A stretch of 64,000 nucleotides of DNA from Zea mays. Its lineage: Eukaryota; Streptophyta; Magnoliopsida; Poales; Poaceae. The translations under genes were made by a program, and so were the position numbers. Below the pieces are notes generated by a model, which worked only from the letters and a program-made list of their open reading frames with translations, did not search any database and was not told the DNA's origin. How positions within the stretch are numbered: position 1 is the first letter of the stretch; each line of letters opens with the position of its first letter. Location of the stretch: the NCBI RefSeq assembly GCF_902167145.1, contig NC_050105.1:117011898-117075897 (forward strand), read 5' to 3'. Below are positions 1 to 11,072 of the stretch, piece after piece.

Positions 1-828
1 ACAGCGGTAATGGTCGAAATCTAAAATACGATCGGTAAACATATCAAACTTCACAATACAACAAAGTTGACAAAAGATCACAAAGACCACAAGTTCACAA
101 TTCATGATATAAGAAGTTCACAGTATAACAAGTTCACAAGGATCACAAATTTATAATATAAAAAGTTTATAAAGATCACAAGTTCACAATATAACAAGTT
201 CACAGTATAACGAGTTCATAAAGATCACAAGTTCACAAACTCAAAGTTCACAATTCACATATTCACTCGATTTAGCTGACATGGCATGCTTACTCATGAA
301 ATATTTTTTTCTCACATAAAGAGTTTTTTCAGAGCCTCACAGGAAAACCCTAAAATCTAGTGTGTGGAAAAGGCAGACTGTCGGCTCTCTATCATTATAT
401 ATTACTAATACATAACATGTGCATAGAAAATAGTGGATTCGTTCGAGAGACCAAATCGTTAATCTCAACTGCCTTCCAACACCATCTATCCCCAAAAAAT
501 CTTAAAGCGTCCAAAAAATATAAAAATAAGTAATTCTTATCCAGAGACGTACAAACGATGCGAAAATATCGCATGCTGGAAAATTCCAAAAAAATTTGAG
601 ACACAATTCCAGAAAATTCCGAGACACAAATCCGGTAATTTCCGACAAAAACCGGTAACCGAAGGAAACGATCGGTAAAACACCACGCCGATTCCGATAC
701 CTATTCCGATAGAAAATTCAGAAAACCGATTCCGTTTTCGAAAAATACTGTTACCGATGAATCCGATCGAAAAATTTCGAAATCGGTTTCTGGAATTCCA
801 AAAAATTCCGAAAACGTTTTCATCCCTA
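1..828. mobile_element. hAT-like DNA transposon, right part only
   Basis: The segment ends at 828 in GTTTTCATCCCTA, which is the reverse complement of a hAT-type terminal repeat (TAGGGATGAAAAC). The same end is seen on the element at 50548. The last 270 bases are a dense run of degenerate TTCCGAT/ACCGATT motifs, the kind of subterminal repeat usual in non-autonomous plant hAT elements. The left end and its target duplication lie outside the window; the expected 8-bp right copy would be TCCACCGC (829-836). The element abuts a broken reading frame of the TRAF-like gene, so it appears to have landed in an exon. No transposase frame is visible. How far left the element extends is inferred. Confidence 0.6.
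60..260. repeat. Degenerate AAGTTCACAA / AAGATCACAA short repeats
   Basis: About a dozen imperfect copies of AAGTTCACA and AAGATCACA alternate with AT-rich spacers such as TATAACAAG. The unit length drifts between about 15 and 25 bases. The array probably belongs to the hAT-like element ending at 828. Confidence 0.55.
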
Positions 829-1962
829 TCCACCGCGACTCGGAGGCGATGCACAAGCTGGCGTAGATCCTCCTCCCGGGCCTCGCCGTCGTCTGCATGG
901 ACGGCACCACGGGGGACCCGTTCCGCAGCCCGTCCACGGTGGCTGTGGACCTCCGCAGGGACATGGTGGACTACATCACGCAGCGGAGCGACAGCTTCAT
1001 CGCGGACGCGCTGATCGAGTCGGAGGCGAACCAGGACGTGCCCGGGGTCGAGGTGCCCGACGACCCCTTCGATACCGTGTCCATCTTCATGGACGACTTC
1101 GCCAGCACCAAGCGCAACATCATCGGCCACGTCTCAGGGTGGTTGCTCACCGACAGCCGCAACGACAAGATCGATGACTTCGTGCAGGAGATGGAGGCCA
1201 CCAAGTTCTGGCCGCTGGAGCGCCGGGAGGCCGTCGCCGAGCTCCTGCTCAAGAACATCAACCTCAAGACCAGGTTCCATTGCCCAGAGAAGTACGAGAA
1301 CGAGGAGCGCCTGGAGGACCACAAGGCGCAGTGCAGCTTCCGCCACTGCGCCAACGACGGCTGTCGCGCCAGGGTCTCCGTCCGCTGCGTCAAGGACCAC
1401 GACGCCGCCTGTGTGTACAAGCTGCTCCAGTGCGAGCAGGGCTACGACAAGCGGCTGCTCAGGCGCGACATGGACCGCCACTGCATCACCATCTACCCCA
1501 TGAGGCCCATAAAGTGCCCCTTCGGCTGTGATTCCTCCTTCCCTGACCGTGACCTCGAGAGGCACTGCACCGAGTTTCTTCAGCCGCATCTGCTCATGGT
1601 CCTTAAGACCATCCATAAGAAAGGTCGTTCGGAACAAGACCTCAAGGACCTTGCTCAAAAGCTGGAAAAGGTTTTGCCTTTCTCACCCCCACTGATCAAC
1701 CTGCTTTTTGAATTGGATTTAGCGCTCACCATCCTATTTGCTTCCGATATACATACAATGTTTGTGATGAGATTGAGTTTTAAGAGAGAAGCCCAGTTTG
1801 GTCTGGGTAACCTTACCAATCTTTTCAACTGATTATTATATAAAATAAACATTAGTTTTTTTCCTGTAGTTTGATGGAGATGGTAAACTTGCTAAGGCTC
1901 TGGATGCAAGACCTCTTACTAATGTTGTCAAGGATCTTGAAGCCAAGATGAAAGGTGGATAG
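829..1962 (+). pseudogene. TRAF-type zinc-finger protein gene, 5'-truncated
   Basis: Two exons are readable: 897-1670 (from the first usable ATG) and 1870-1962, joined across a 199-bp GT-AG intron in phase 0, giving about 288 residues. The middle (residues about 125-215) has Cys/His-rich TRAF-type zinc-finger motifs (FHCPEK, HKAQC, DHDAAC, CPFGC, ERHC). The C terminus is a charged helix ending in DLEAKMKGG. Plant homologues are TRAF-like proteins of uncertain function. Homology-like sequence continues in frame upstream of the ATG (SEAMHKLA) but is cut by a TAG at 864-866 and then by the hAT-like end at 828. The zinc finger also looks slightly shortened around CSFRHCANDGC. A shortened protein from 897 is possible; a disabled fragment is more likely. 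The closest homologue and its normal start were not checked. Confidence 0.7.
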
Positions 1963-2299
1963 TCAAGTTAAAAGGGTTGGGTCTTTCATACAGACATACT
2001 TCACAGGATGGATAATGGCATTGTTTAGTTCAAGATATGGTCCCACACGCAGCATACATACAGAGAAGAATATGAGTTTTGTTTTATTCTTATCTCCTTT
2101 ACGATTTTTTTGCTTCACTTTTCTCCCTGTCTGTCATAATCAAACCAATTGTCAGTCAGTATGCATAGTCGTCCGCTATTGCTCTTTATCTTTAGCTTTT
2201 GTATGAAGATATTATATCATTTGTTTTGGTATATAAATCAAGGAACGAGCCATGTTTCCAGCAGGCTTGTTCTGTACCAAACTGATCACTTGTTAATTA
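1963..2299 (+). other. 3' flank of the TRAF-like gene
   Basis: AT-rich sequence with no convincing frame. It probably holds the 3' UTR of the TRAF-like gene and ends at the Helitron insertion point (A at 2299). Confidence 0.4.
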
Positions 2300-2530
2300 T
2301 CTCTACTACTTATTAAGGCTGCAAAATTAGTCTGCCATTCCGTGTTCTGCCACTATTCCCGGTTCTGCCATTCCTGTTCCATGTTCTGTCTTTCTCATTC
2401 CCTCCTCCCCACACAGCACATTCCTATGTTCTTTCATTCCCATTCCCTGTTCTGCCTTTCTCATTTCCCCCTCCCCAAAGCCCATTCTCATTCTCATTCC
2501 CACACACAACTAAAATTAAAAAAATACAAA

Positions 2531-2600
2531 TGACCCCAAGGGGATTGGAACCCGCGACCTCTTAGGCAAATGCAAGCAGTAGCTATCGCTACACCACATG
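2531..2600 (-). other. tRNA-like segment with A and B boxes inside the Helitron
   Basis: On the minus strand, a 70-base segment carries an A-box-like GTGGTGTAGCGATAGC near its start and a B-box-like GGTTCCAATCC near its end. The T and acceptor stems do not pair properly, so this is a tRNA-derived (SINE-like) relic, not a tRNA gene. The matching segment is 52861-52928. Confidence 0.5.
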
Positions 2601-2932
2601 TTTGTTTATGTCTTCATCTATGACAGTAAAAACATCTACTACATCTCTCTCCAAGCCTACCCTACTACCCTTGCACAATGCATAGTAGTAGATAAGTATC
2701 ACCGAGATTCTTGAATTATATTTTTGGATGGAATGAGTAGTATTTAAAGAAGAGTCTTGCATGCAATTTCTTTTGTTTGAATAATGTTTTCAACTTAAAT
2801 TCTTTTTTTGCATGCGTGTCATTTATTCTCCATAATATTTTTCCATGGATCTGACTTGTGAGTTATTTTCATAAACCAACGCCAAGGATGAATCCATGTT
2901 TCTTGCTTGGAAACCCCAAACAAACACCACTA

Positions 2933-3546
2933 GCAGGAGGCGCTCACGTTGGCATCACTCATCGACGACGAGAAAAAGTTTGACGGCTGCCAGTTCGACC
3001 TCTAGAAGCAGTCCTACGTGGCCGCATGAGCCGCTGTGTATGACAAGCTCCGACGCAGCCGCCGCTTGGACGCGGTCCAGAGCGGCTGCACCACGTTGTC
3101 CATCGTCAAGCAGGGGGACCTCATGGTCGTTGCCAACGTTGGCGACTCTCGGGTTGTTCTGGGCACCACATCCAACGACAGCGTCATAACGCCGTCCAGT
3201 TCATCGTCCATCTGAAGTCCAACCTGCCATGTAAGTCGCTACTGACTGGCCATGAATTCTTGTACGCTCGGACGACGGTCTTTGCTAACGTTGTGTGAGT
3301 GTCCTCGAACATGATGTATGTAGAGGAGTAGCGCATCCGGTGGTGTAACGGCCAGGTGTACTACATTGCTAATGAGCCCGAGGTGCACTTCGTCTGACAG
3401 CCCAGCCAAGAGTCATCGGTACTCGCCATGTCACGCGCGTTCGACGACTACTATATCATGGATTGTGGCGTCATATCGGCGCCGGAGGTGACGCAGAGGA
3501 GGACCGACAGCAATGATCAGTTGGTCATCCTCCCACCGTCGGGGTA
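2933..3546 (+). pseudogene. Captured protein phosphatase 2C gene fragment
   Basis: Two exon-like blocks, about 2933-3228 and 3324-3545, flank a retained intron. Translation shows the PP2C core signatures KQGDLMVVANVGDSRVVLG and, in the second block, CNGQVYYIANEP, AMSRAFDDYY and VISAPEVTQRR, the order seen in plant PP2C phosphatases. In-frame stops at about 3003, 3028, 3327 and 3395 rule out a working enzyme. The N-terminal catalytic part and the C-terminal metal-binding end are missing. It lies inside the Helitron in element orientation and is a typical capture of gene exons. The phosphatase subfamily cannot be named from this piece. Confidence 0.78.
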
Positions 3547-3911
3547 ACTTTTTATGCTGGCCTGCCTTGAATTCTCTTCGCAAACACAAACAATTGTTTT
3601 TTTGTTTGAGCAAGCGCGTATGGTGGTGCGTGCTTGATGACTAACGATGTACGAGGGAACTTTTTCCGGCAGGCTTGGGGCGTGCTCTCCAATGATGAGA
3701 CCATGGAAATCGTGGCATATATCGAAGTCTGTATGATACTGATGGTTGCAATGTAGTGATGAAACAAATAGATTAAAATAACAAAATTTATGTATGACCA
3801 GGATCACAAATGAATTATGAAACATTTTCTCATAACAATATAACACACATTTTGTATATAAGTTACCGTGGTATTATATGTCCCCGTTGCAACGCACGAG
3901 CACTCACCTAG

Positions 3912-4113
3912 TTTAGTTCTTGTGTTTGGTAAATTAGAGACTAAAAGAGACTAAATTGAAGGGACTAAAAATTAGCCCATGTAACCAAACGGGGCCTTAC
4001 TAATCTCTTGTTGCTCTAATCTTTAAGGTGTCGTTTGGTTCACACATTGGTAATGTAATGTATAACTCATAACGTTAAATTATATTTGTTTAAGTTCAAC
4101 CGTAATCTATACC
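3912..4113. other. Intergenic with MITE-like remnants
   Basis: Contains TTTGGTAAATTAGAGACTAA...TAACCAAACGGGGCC, an inverted arrangement typical of Tourist-like MITEs, then the start of a second repeat (GTCGTTTGGTTCACAC) that the hAT-like element at 4114 interrupts. Exact limits are unclear. Confidence 0.4.
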
Positions 4114-4651
4114 TAGAGATGGCAATGGGGACCCGATCCCCGATTCCCCGCGGGGAATTCCTCTATTAGGGGATGGGGATGGGGACGTTTCTTCCCCCAC
4201 GGGGATGTAAACGGGGGAAAATTCTCCCCCGACGGGTAAACGGGGACGGGGATGGAGAAGCATTCCCCATCCCCGTTCCCCGCGGGGACCCGTTAAACGT
4301 ACATGTGACAATGATTTCATGTAATAGTTAATGATAAAAAATAAAGAATTACCTTGTCAAGAGATTATCCGTTGTACAAATACATTGATTTTAATGTGCA
4401 CAAAATGATTTTTACATCTAACAATGTGTATAAGTGATAATGTTTTACATTAATAACAATAAAGTACAGTTTAATTATAATTTAAGCGGGGATGGGGATC
4501 CTCGACGGGGATTTATCCCCGCGGGGAACGGGGATGGGGAAGAAATGTCTCCCGCAAGCATTCGTGGGGATCCCCGCGAGGAAATTTTTTCGTCGCGGGG
4601 ACGGGTTTGGGGAGCTAAAACCCGACGGGGAATTCCCCGTTGCCATCCCTA
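4114..4651. mobile_element. Non-autonomous hAT-like element with 8-bp TSD
   Basis: The termini TAGAGATGGCAATGGGG and (right, complemented) TAGGGATGGCAACGGGG are imperfect inverted repeats. They are flanked by a perfect 8-bp duplication, TCTATACC (4106-4113 and 4652-4659). Both subterminal zones are full of GGGGATGGGGA and CCCCGCGGGG motifs, with an AT-rich centre. At 538 bp it has no coding capacity. It lies about 600 bp upstream of the OTU gene start. Confidence 0.85.
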
Positions 4652-4659
4652 TCTATACC

Positions 4660-5254
4660 ACACTAGAAATGGATACCAGCTTATTCAAACTTGTTACTAT
4701 CGATATTCGAGTCTGAATTATTACTATTATCTTTTATATTATATTTGGTGAAATAAACAGAACCTAAAATTTGAGACTAAAAAATATTGGTGGGGTTGAG
4801 GCTGAACACGGCCCAGGTCGGCCCTACTGCATGACGCCTAGCTAGACCTCAAAGCATCACACACACACCATCGTCCTCTCCTTTGCCAGCGCCGCCGAAC
4901 CCGCCACCAGCCTTCTCCCATCCTCGAAGCACGGAAGGCTCCCAGAAGGAGCTCTCACCTCGCAGCCATCTCTGGCACGTCCGTCCTTCTTCTCCCTCGG
5001 TCCCTCCCCTTCTCCACAGCTATCGGATTGGCGTTGGAGTGGAGATCGACCCGGGCTCGGAATTCCCTTCGTTGGTAAGGAACCCTAATTTGGTCAGATG
5101 GGATTTCCAACTTCGACAAAGCCCGCGAGGTCGATCGATCTCAGTTGACGCGAGGGATTGGAAAACTAAGTTGCGGGTGTAGTTAATTTTCTAGGAAGAT
5201 TGGGGTTTCAGCTCAAACTCCCATGCTCGACGCTGAGGACGACCCTGGCGGGAG
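4660..5254 (+). promoter_or_regulatory. Promoter and 5' leader region of the OTU gene
   Basis: AT-rich to about 4790, then a CT-rich leader (CACACACACCATCGTCCTCTCC and onward) typical of grass 5' UTRs. A possible 5'-UTR intron runs from GTAAGG at 5075 to TTTTCTAG at 5194. No clear TATA box was identified. The transcription start cannot be placed from sequence alone. Confidence 0.45.
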
Positions 5255-8200
5255 ATGACGAGGATCTTCGTGCAGCGCGGGACCGCCGGCTCCTCGTCCA
5301 GCTCCGGCCGCTCGGACACGCAGCCAGTGCAGCCGGCAGCAGCTGCCCGGGAGGAGGAGTTGCCGCTGCAACCTCAACCACAGCTGCCGGAGCTATTGGC
5401 CATAGATGATACAACTGATAATTTAAATGAGGGCAGCGAGAATATCAGCAATAAGCCTTTGAGGACGGATGACACCATTTCAGAGAGCTCAAGCTCCGCA
5501 GAGGAGAGGGCTGCCAGGGAGAAGCCTCTTAAGGATGACTCTAATGTAATCAACCCCACTTTCTTAGTAGAGGAACCTGTAGGGATCCAGATCCCTGATC
5601 AGATTGAGCATGAAAATTCTGTGCTGTCAGTCACTGGTTCATCACAGATGGCAGGTGCAGCATCGCACCCACCACCACCGCCAGCTCCACCTCCAAAACC
5701 ATTGTTGGGGAATAATGGCTTGCGGAGAATGGGGCCTGGAAGTTCGAATAGTGTGCGGATTGGATCTTCAAGAAGGCCAGTAGCTTGGCCACTAGTGGCA
5801 GCCCGGACATCTGCTTCAGGTTCTCGGCCTTCTTCACCTAGGTCACTTGTTGATGGGGAAGGTTACAACAGTGCTGATGAACAGGGCCCCTGTTATGCCT
5901 TGAGTTATGATGATTCGGTAATGATTTCCAGCTGTCTTGTTTTGCATTTTTATGAGCTTTAACCCCTCCTATGACATTTACAGCAGTACTATATTCATTA
6001 CCATTATTGTATACTAATAATGTGGATATACAATTCTAGATGTTTAGCGTCCTGTATAGTTAGACAATATGCTCCTAGGTAGGTTGGCTGTGTTTTCTAT
6101 GTGTATGATGATAATTTGAATATGAATTTTATATTTCCTCCTGGTGTCAGTCTGTCAGATAGCAGAATCATTCTTATTACTTTAGCTATTTTATTGTGAA
6201 TAATATAGGCAGACACAAATTTTAGTCAAGAGAGCCTCATTTTTTTTCTTGCTTATATAGTAACAATTTACTGAGTCACTAGGTCATGAGTTTGAAGCAG
6301 CCTCTCCGCATTTGCTGGGGGGGGGGGGGGGGAGGAGGAGGATTGCTGCGGTTTATCCCTCCCTAGACACCACTTATCTGGGAGCCTCCGCCACTGGCTC
6401 TGCCCCTATTTAATATTGTAGCTGTTTATGTTGTGTACACGAGTCAGTGTAATATTGTATGATCGTATTTTTTGCAACTTCTCATCTAATTTATTTTGTG
6501 CCTCAGGAAAGGGAGCGTATGTTTGACCATGACCTAAGGCGAGTGAAAGGGTTGGAAATCAGAAAGATGGCCGAAGATGGGAACTGTCTATTCAGAGCTG
6601 TTGCTGATCAAGTTTATGGAGACGCAGAAGCTTATGACATGGCTAGGCAGATGTGTGTTGATTATATGGTAGGTTTCGTCTTTGCATCCAGCACTAATCA
6701 TCTGGTTTATATCTTGTTAGGATAATCTTTTGCTTATCCAGTGCTTTAAATTAATAAATTTTAACCATCAAAGTTCTGACATGTCTTGCCATATTTTGCA
6801 AGCCAAGTTAATATATTGCACTTATTTACGGACATTAAATACTTAGCTTAATTAGTTTTTACGTAGTCATGACTTGTGAGACATAATTGATATGAAGTGA
6901 AAAGTGCGCTGAGAAGTTGAGACGACCAAGTTTGCAATCATAATGTTATGGAAATGGTCGCCACCTGGTTCCATGTTTTCAGCCGATAGCAAGTAATGGT
7001 TTCTGCCTGGATGGTTAACTGTCTCCAGCTCTAATCTAGGTAGGCATGGATGAGCCATTTCAAGATTGGGGTTATGTCCGTTCCCAGAAAAAAAGTTTCT
7101 GCTATTTTTGTTGCCTTTTGACATATTAAGAATATTATCCATTGCTATATTTGATGTAAAAACGATGTGAAAACCTTATTAAATCCTATGAATCTTCAAA
7201 GAAAGTCCCAACTCAAGCCTCAATGTATGGGCATATGGCCTATCCATCTTTTCCTGTCTTGCAGGATTCGTCTCCATTTCTGTTTATAGTGTTATTTTTC
7301 TACCTTTCTCCTTTGATAGTTAGTCATTTGGTATGTGGTATAATCATTAAGCATTAAGGGTTCATATGTCTTTCAATGAGAATAAACATTATTTTCAATA
7401 TTGGTCTAGTAAGTTGTAAAAAGGAACAATTTGTTTTCTTATCCAGATTTGAGTAATTGCATGTGTATTATATGTGGCAGGGGTTGAAAATGGTGTGGAT
7501 AATCTTAATTGTTTCCGAATCATTTTTCAAATTTATGATATCATTTTGTGGTGATGGATTAGGTCACAAGGGACATACAAGGGGATATCCCTTGGTATAT
7601 GTTTCTTGCGGACGATGTAGTGCTAGTTGATGAAAGCTGGATAGGAGTAAATAGGAATTTGGAGTTGTGGCGGAGACTCTAGAGTCCAAAGGTTTTAGTC
7701 TCCGTAGAACTAAAGCTGAATATATGAGATGTGACTTCGGCACCACTAATGAGGAAGAAAATATTAATTTGGAAGGTCAAGTAGTGTCTAGGAAGGATAC
7801 CTTTTGGTATTTAGGATCAATGCTACAGAGTGATGTGATATTTATGACGATGGTAGCCATAGAATCAAAACATGGTGCATGAAGTGGCGTGAGCATTTTA
7901 TAATTTATGTGACAAGAGGGTATCACATACGTTAAAAGGCAAGTTTTATGCGACGACAGTTAGATTTGCTATGTTGTATTGTGTAAAATGTTTGCCTACA
8001 AAAAAGACAACATGCTCAGCAGATAAGTGTTGTGGAAATACACATGTTGCATTGAATTTTTTTAGTCATACAAGAAGGGATCGAGTCCCGAACAATGATA
8101 TACGTGATAGGCTAGGGGTAACACCAATTTGAAGACTTGTCCAATACCAGTTGAAATGGTTTGGACATCTTTAACGGAGACCTCTAGTGCGTAGTGGAAT

Positions 8201-10719
8201 CCTAAGGCGCGATGGCAATAGGAAGAGAAGCAAGAGAGGCCGAAGTTGACATGCGAAGAGGCATGGAAAGGAGACTTGAAAGGATGTAATATACCCAAAG
8301 ATTTAGCCTTGAATAGGAGTGCATGGAAAACAACTGTCCACATGCCTGAACCTTGACTTGTGGTTTATGTTGGGTTTTACCTCTAGCCTATCCCAACTTG
8401 CTTGGGACTAAAAGATTTGTTGTTATTGTTGTATGGTATTATTTCCAACCGTTTCCAATTTTACAAAAACATAAATCTTGTCAACTTTTAACTGATTTCA
8501 TTATCCTTCTCTTAGGCCCGTTTGTTTCGTTGGAATTGAATTCTATTCTAATAATCATAATTTTGACACAAACTAATTAAGTTAATATATTTGTATGTTA
8601 TCCTAAATCATATGAGAGAGATAGTTATACACTACACTTATGCTATAGAGGAGCAAGTAGAAGAGTGTGATATAAGTTGTATATTAGAAAAGTAGCATAT
8701 AAATCTATAGAATCAATTTACATCTCTCACCCTATGAATTTGAGATAGGCTTTTATATAAACTTTGGAAAGTTGTGGAATGTCACGTTCTAAAAAAATAG
8801 TCTACTTCATTAGTTAGATTCTAATTCCTCAAAATGAACGGAAACAACAGGGCCTTACTGTTTTCAATTGTTTTGTATTTGTAACGTCTTTTCTGACCAT
8901 TTTCATCCTTAATGTAACCAGATATCTCTCTGCATGCAATACCATGAATTCTCATTGTCCATTACTTTGTTATCCATGCAGTCAAAACAGTCATCGTCGT
9001 TTTCTATTTCATTTTCAGGAAAGGGAACGGGATCATTTCTCTCAGTTCATAACTGAAATTGAAAGTTTTACATTATACTGTAAGAGGAAAAGGAGAGATA
9101 AGGTTAGTTACTAAATATGTGCATTATGTGCTTCACACCTCTCTATTAGTTCATTTTCTTTTCCAAATCATCGAAGTCAGGGCGGATAACCTAATATGGT
9201 GTTAACCTTGTGTTGTGAGTTATAAAACCTATAAAATTGGCCAAACAACTGTTCTACATATTATTTTTCTTTTGTTTTCTTGTCCCCTTTCAAGCGTCCT
9301 GGACTTATTTGGATCTGCATTAATATTTACTAATACATGCCTACATGCAGCAGATCATTGATTTTGTCCTAACTTTGGAAACATTTCACCGATATTAAAT
9401 AAACGCTTAATTGGATACCGTGAGCAGCTGCCTTTATAATATGACCTAACAGAATATGAAATTCTAAAAGGAGAAATTAATCATTGTTTCCCATTTCATT
9501 TCAAAACTCCTATCTTAATTGGTTGTTCGATTGTTTAAGGTTTATGGCAACAATGTTGAGATCCAGGCATTTGCAGAGATGTACAATCGTCCCATTCACA
9601 TATATTCCTACAGTACAGGTAAAATTTGCTAAAGCATTTAACTTATCCTTGCTGCTCATTATTTAATGCTAGCTAGTATCAGCTCATTAACATGTTTGCT
9701 GTTATTGCAGAGCCCATTAATATTTTTCAAGGAAGCTATAACACAGACGTTCCTCCAATTAGATTAAGTTACCATCATGGTAATCATTACAATTCAGTGG
9801 TTGATCCCCGACGGCAGACAGTTGGGGCAGGACTTGGATTTAGCTCCCTTAGAGGGGTAATCCTTTACTTCACCGAACCTTTTCTTTGTCTGCATGTAGT
9901 AGTCAGTACACATTTAGTCATTTTCTTGACATAAGTGGTTATGTTGTCAATCATAACAGTTTACTGTGTCAGGTTGGTGGCCTTGTTAAATAATCTTACC
10001 ATTCCCTTTTTGTAGACAAATAATGTTGACAGGGACCAGGTGAAGGCTGCAATAAAAGCTCAGCAAGACCAGCAAATTGAGAATGTAAGTACTGCTAGTT
10101 ATTTCCATGTGTCGTTGCCATCCTGATATTCTCACAAATCAGTCCAGCCTCATCTAAAGAACGTCATGGCATATACTTCATTCTTGTTTTCGCGATGTCA
10201 GGCACTTTTAGCAGAAGGGCGATTCTACTCTGATCTGGAGTTAACAGAGAGGGAAATAGAACGGATGGTGATGGAGTCCTCTCGTTCAGAATATCTCGCC
10301 AAGGAGAAAAAGCTTAACATTCGGGAGTCATCGACATCAAGGGCAGAGCCATCTTCATCCGCCGCAAGTAAGGCTACCTTTTTTTTTTTTTGCATTTTGA
10401 GAACTCTTTGATGTCCTGCCAATCAGTTTGCTTGAAACTGGCATGCTTTGCTGTCGGCTGTCCTGCAGTTAGTGGTTCCTCCCGTTCAGTTGCTGGAGCT
10501 GATAGAGGCAAAGAGGACTACTTTGTGCTTCCAGATACTGCACTGACTCGCAGCATGCAGTTGCTCCTCGCAATGGGCTTCAGCTACATCCAGGTCATGG
10601 AGGCCTACAGCATATTCGGCGAGGACGTGGACTCGATGGTCTGCTACCTGTTGGAGACAGGAGGCACCGGAGCCTCAGCGGGCGGTAGCAATCGCCGGAA
10701 AGGAAAGGCTGCTGAGTGA
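5255..10719 (+). CDS. OTLD1: OTU-domain deubiquitinating cysteine protease, OTLD1/OTU6 type
   Basis: Eight exons: 5255-5917, 6507-6668, 9019-9102, 9540-9618, 9711-9856, 10016-10084, 10202-10367, 10469-10719. All introns are GT-AG, the frame stays open, and the product is 539 aa. Residues 1-221 are low complexity, with a Pro-rich run near 150. The OTU domain follows, with the catalytic motif MAEDGNCLFRA (Asp245, Cys248) and catalytic His355 in NHYNSVVDP. A Glu-rich helix (LTEREIERMVMESS) and a UBA-like C terminus (TRSMQLLLAMGFSYIQVMEAY) come next. Family members remove ubiquitin; Arabidopsis OTLD1 acts on histone H2B with a demethylase partner. Intron 2 is 2.35 kb and holds a LINE tail and a MITE; intron 1 holds a SINE. 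Exon 3 reads FITEIESFTLYC, possibly two residues longer than usual (recalled, not aligned). The gene looks intact. Confidence 0.9.
6268..6415 (+). mobile_element. Au-like SINE in intron 1 of the OTU gene
   Basis: AGGTCATGAGTTTGAAGCAG, CCTCTCCGCATTTGC, then CCCTCCCTAGACACCACTTA and GGGAGCCTCCGCCACTGG follow the order of plant Au-type tRNA-derived SINEs. A run of about 16 G near 6319 marks the middle. Ends are approximate and the copy is old. Confidence 0.5.
7557..8437 (+). mobile_element. 5'-truncated LINE (L1-like), 3' tail of the reverse transcriptase ORF
   Basis: Translation gives the L1-type RT motif FLADDVVLVDES, then LESKGFSLRRTKAEYMRCDFG and DTFWYLGSMLQSD, with frame breaks after about 7880. 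Later fragments match the C-terminal region (DRLG, WFGH, HMPEP). The 3' end is CTTGGGACTAAAAG then TTGTTGTTATTGTTGTA, the simple-repeat tail of this LINE group. It sits in intron 2 of the OTU gene in the sense orientation. It is dead. Confidence 0.8.
8515..8854. mobile_element. Tourist-like (PIF/Harbinger) MITE in OTU intron 2
   Basis: Terminal inverted repeats GGCCCGTTTGTTTCGTT and, complemented, GGCCCTGTTGTTTCCGTT are flanked by TTA on both sides (8512-8514 and 8855-8857). The length is 340 bp with no coding capacity. Confidence 0.82.
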
Positions 10720-11072
10720 TCTGCACACCTTCATTGCTGTGGATGTAATCGTTGATCGAAATCGTTGGGCATGAGGAAGCATACCAGATAATGACAGCCT
10801 TGTGAGTTGATATGTCGATATACCTGCTACCTTTTGGGTGATGAATAAATGGTACTCACACTTGAGACTTCTCGATGCCGTTTGGTTGCTTAAGTTAAAT
10901 AATTAATGGTTGGTGGTGGCTGGGATTCAGGGAAAATTAATGTTAATCATTGGTAATTTTTTGGTGTATGTTTATTTAAACTTTTAAAAAATACTTTCCA
11001 AAATGTGAGATCTGCATTGTTTTGAGAACTGAGGGAGTAGATGTTTTTTTTCATTTAGGTGTTGTTTGGTTC
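10720..11072 (+). other. 3' UTR and downstream flank of the OTU gene
   Basis: A polyadenylation-type AATAAA lies at 10844-10849, about 125 bp after the stop codon. Beyond it is AT-rich sequence with a MITE-like GCCGTTTGGTTGC motif at about 10877. Confidence 0.5.

Larger units (their letters stand above)
2300..3911 (+). mobile_element. Non-autonomous Helitron carrying a PP2C fragment
   Basis: The 5' end TCTCTACTAC and the 3' end (CCGTTGCAACGCACGAGC, then CTAG at 3908-3911) fit the maize Helitron consensus. The element lies exactly between A (2299) and T (3912), as Helitrons do. The 3' end has the expected small palindrome CGTTGCAACG about a dozen bases before CTAG. There is no Rep/helicase, so it is non-autonomous. 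It contains a tRNA-like segment and a broken PP2C gene fragment in the same orientation as the element. A related copy lies inverted at 50304-53081. Confidence 0.88.

Noticed and set aside
2531..2600. Functional tRNA gene
   Set aside because: Box motifs are present but the stems do not pair and the second copy differs in the would-be anticodon arm. Kept only as a tRNA-derived relic.
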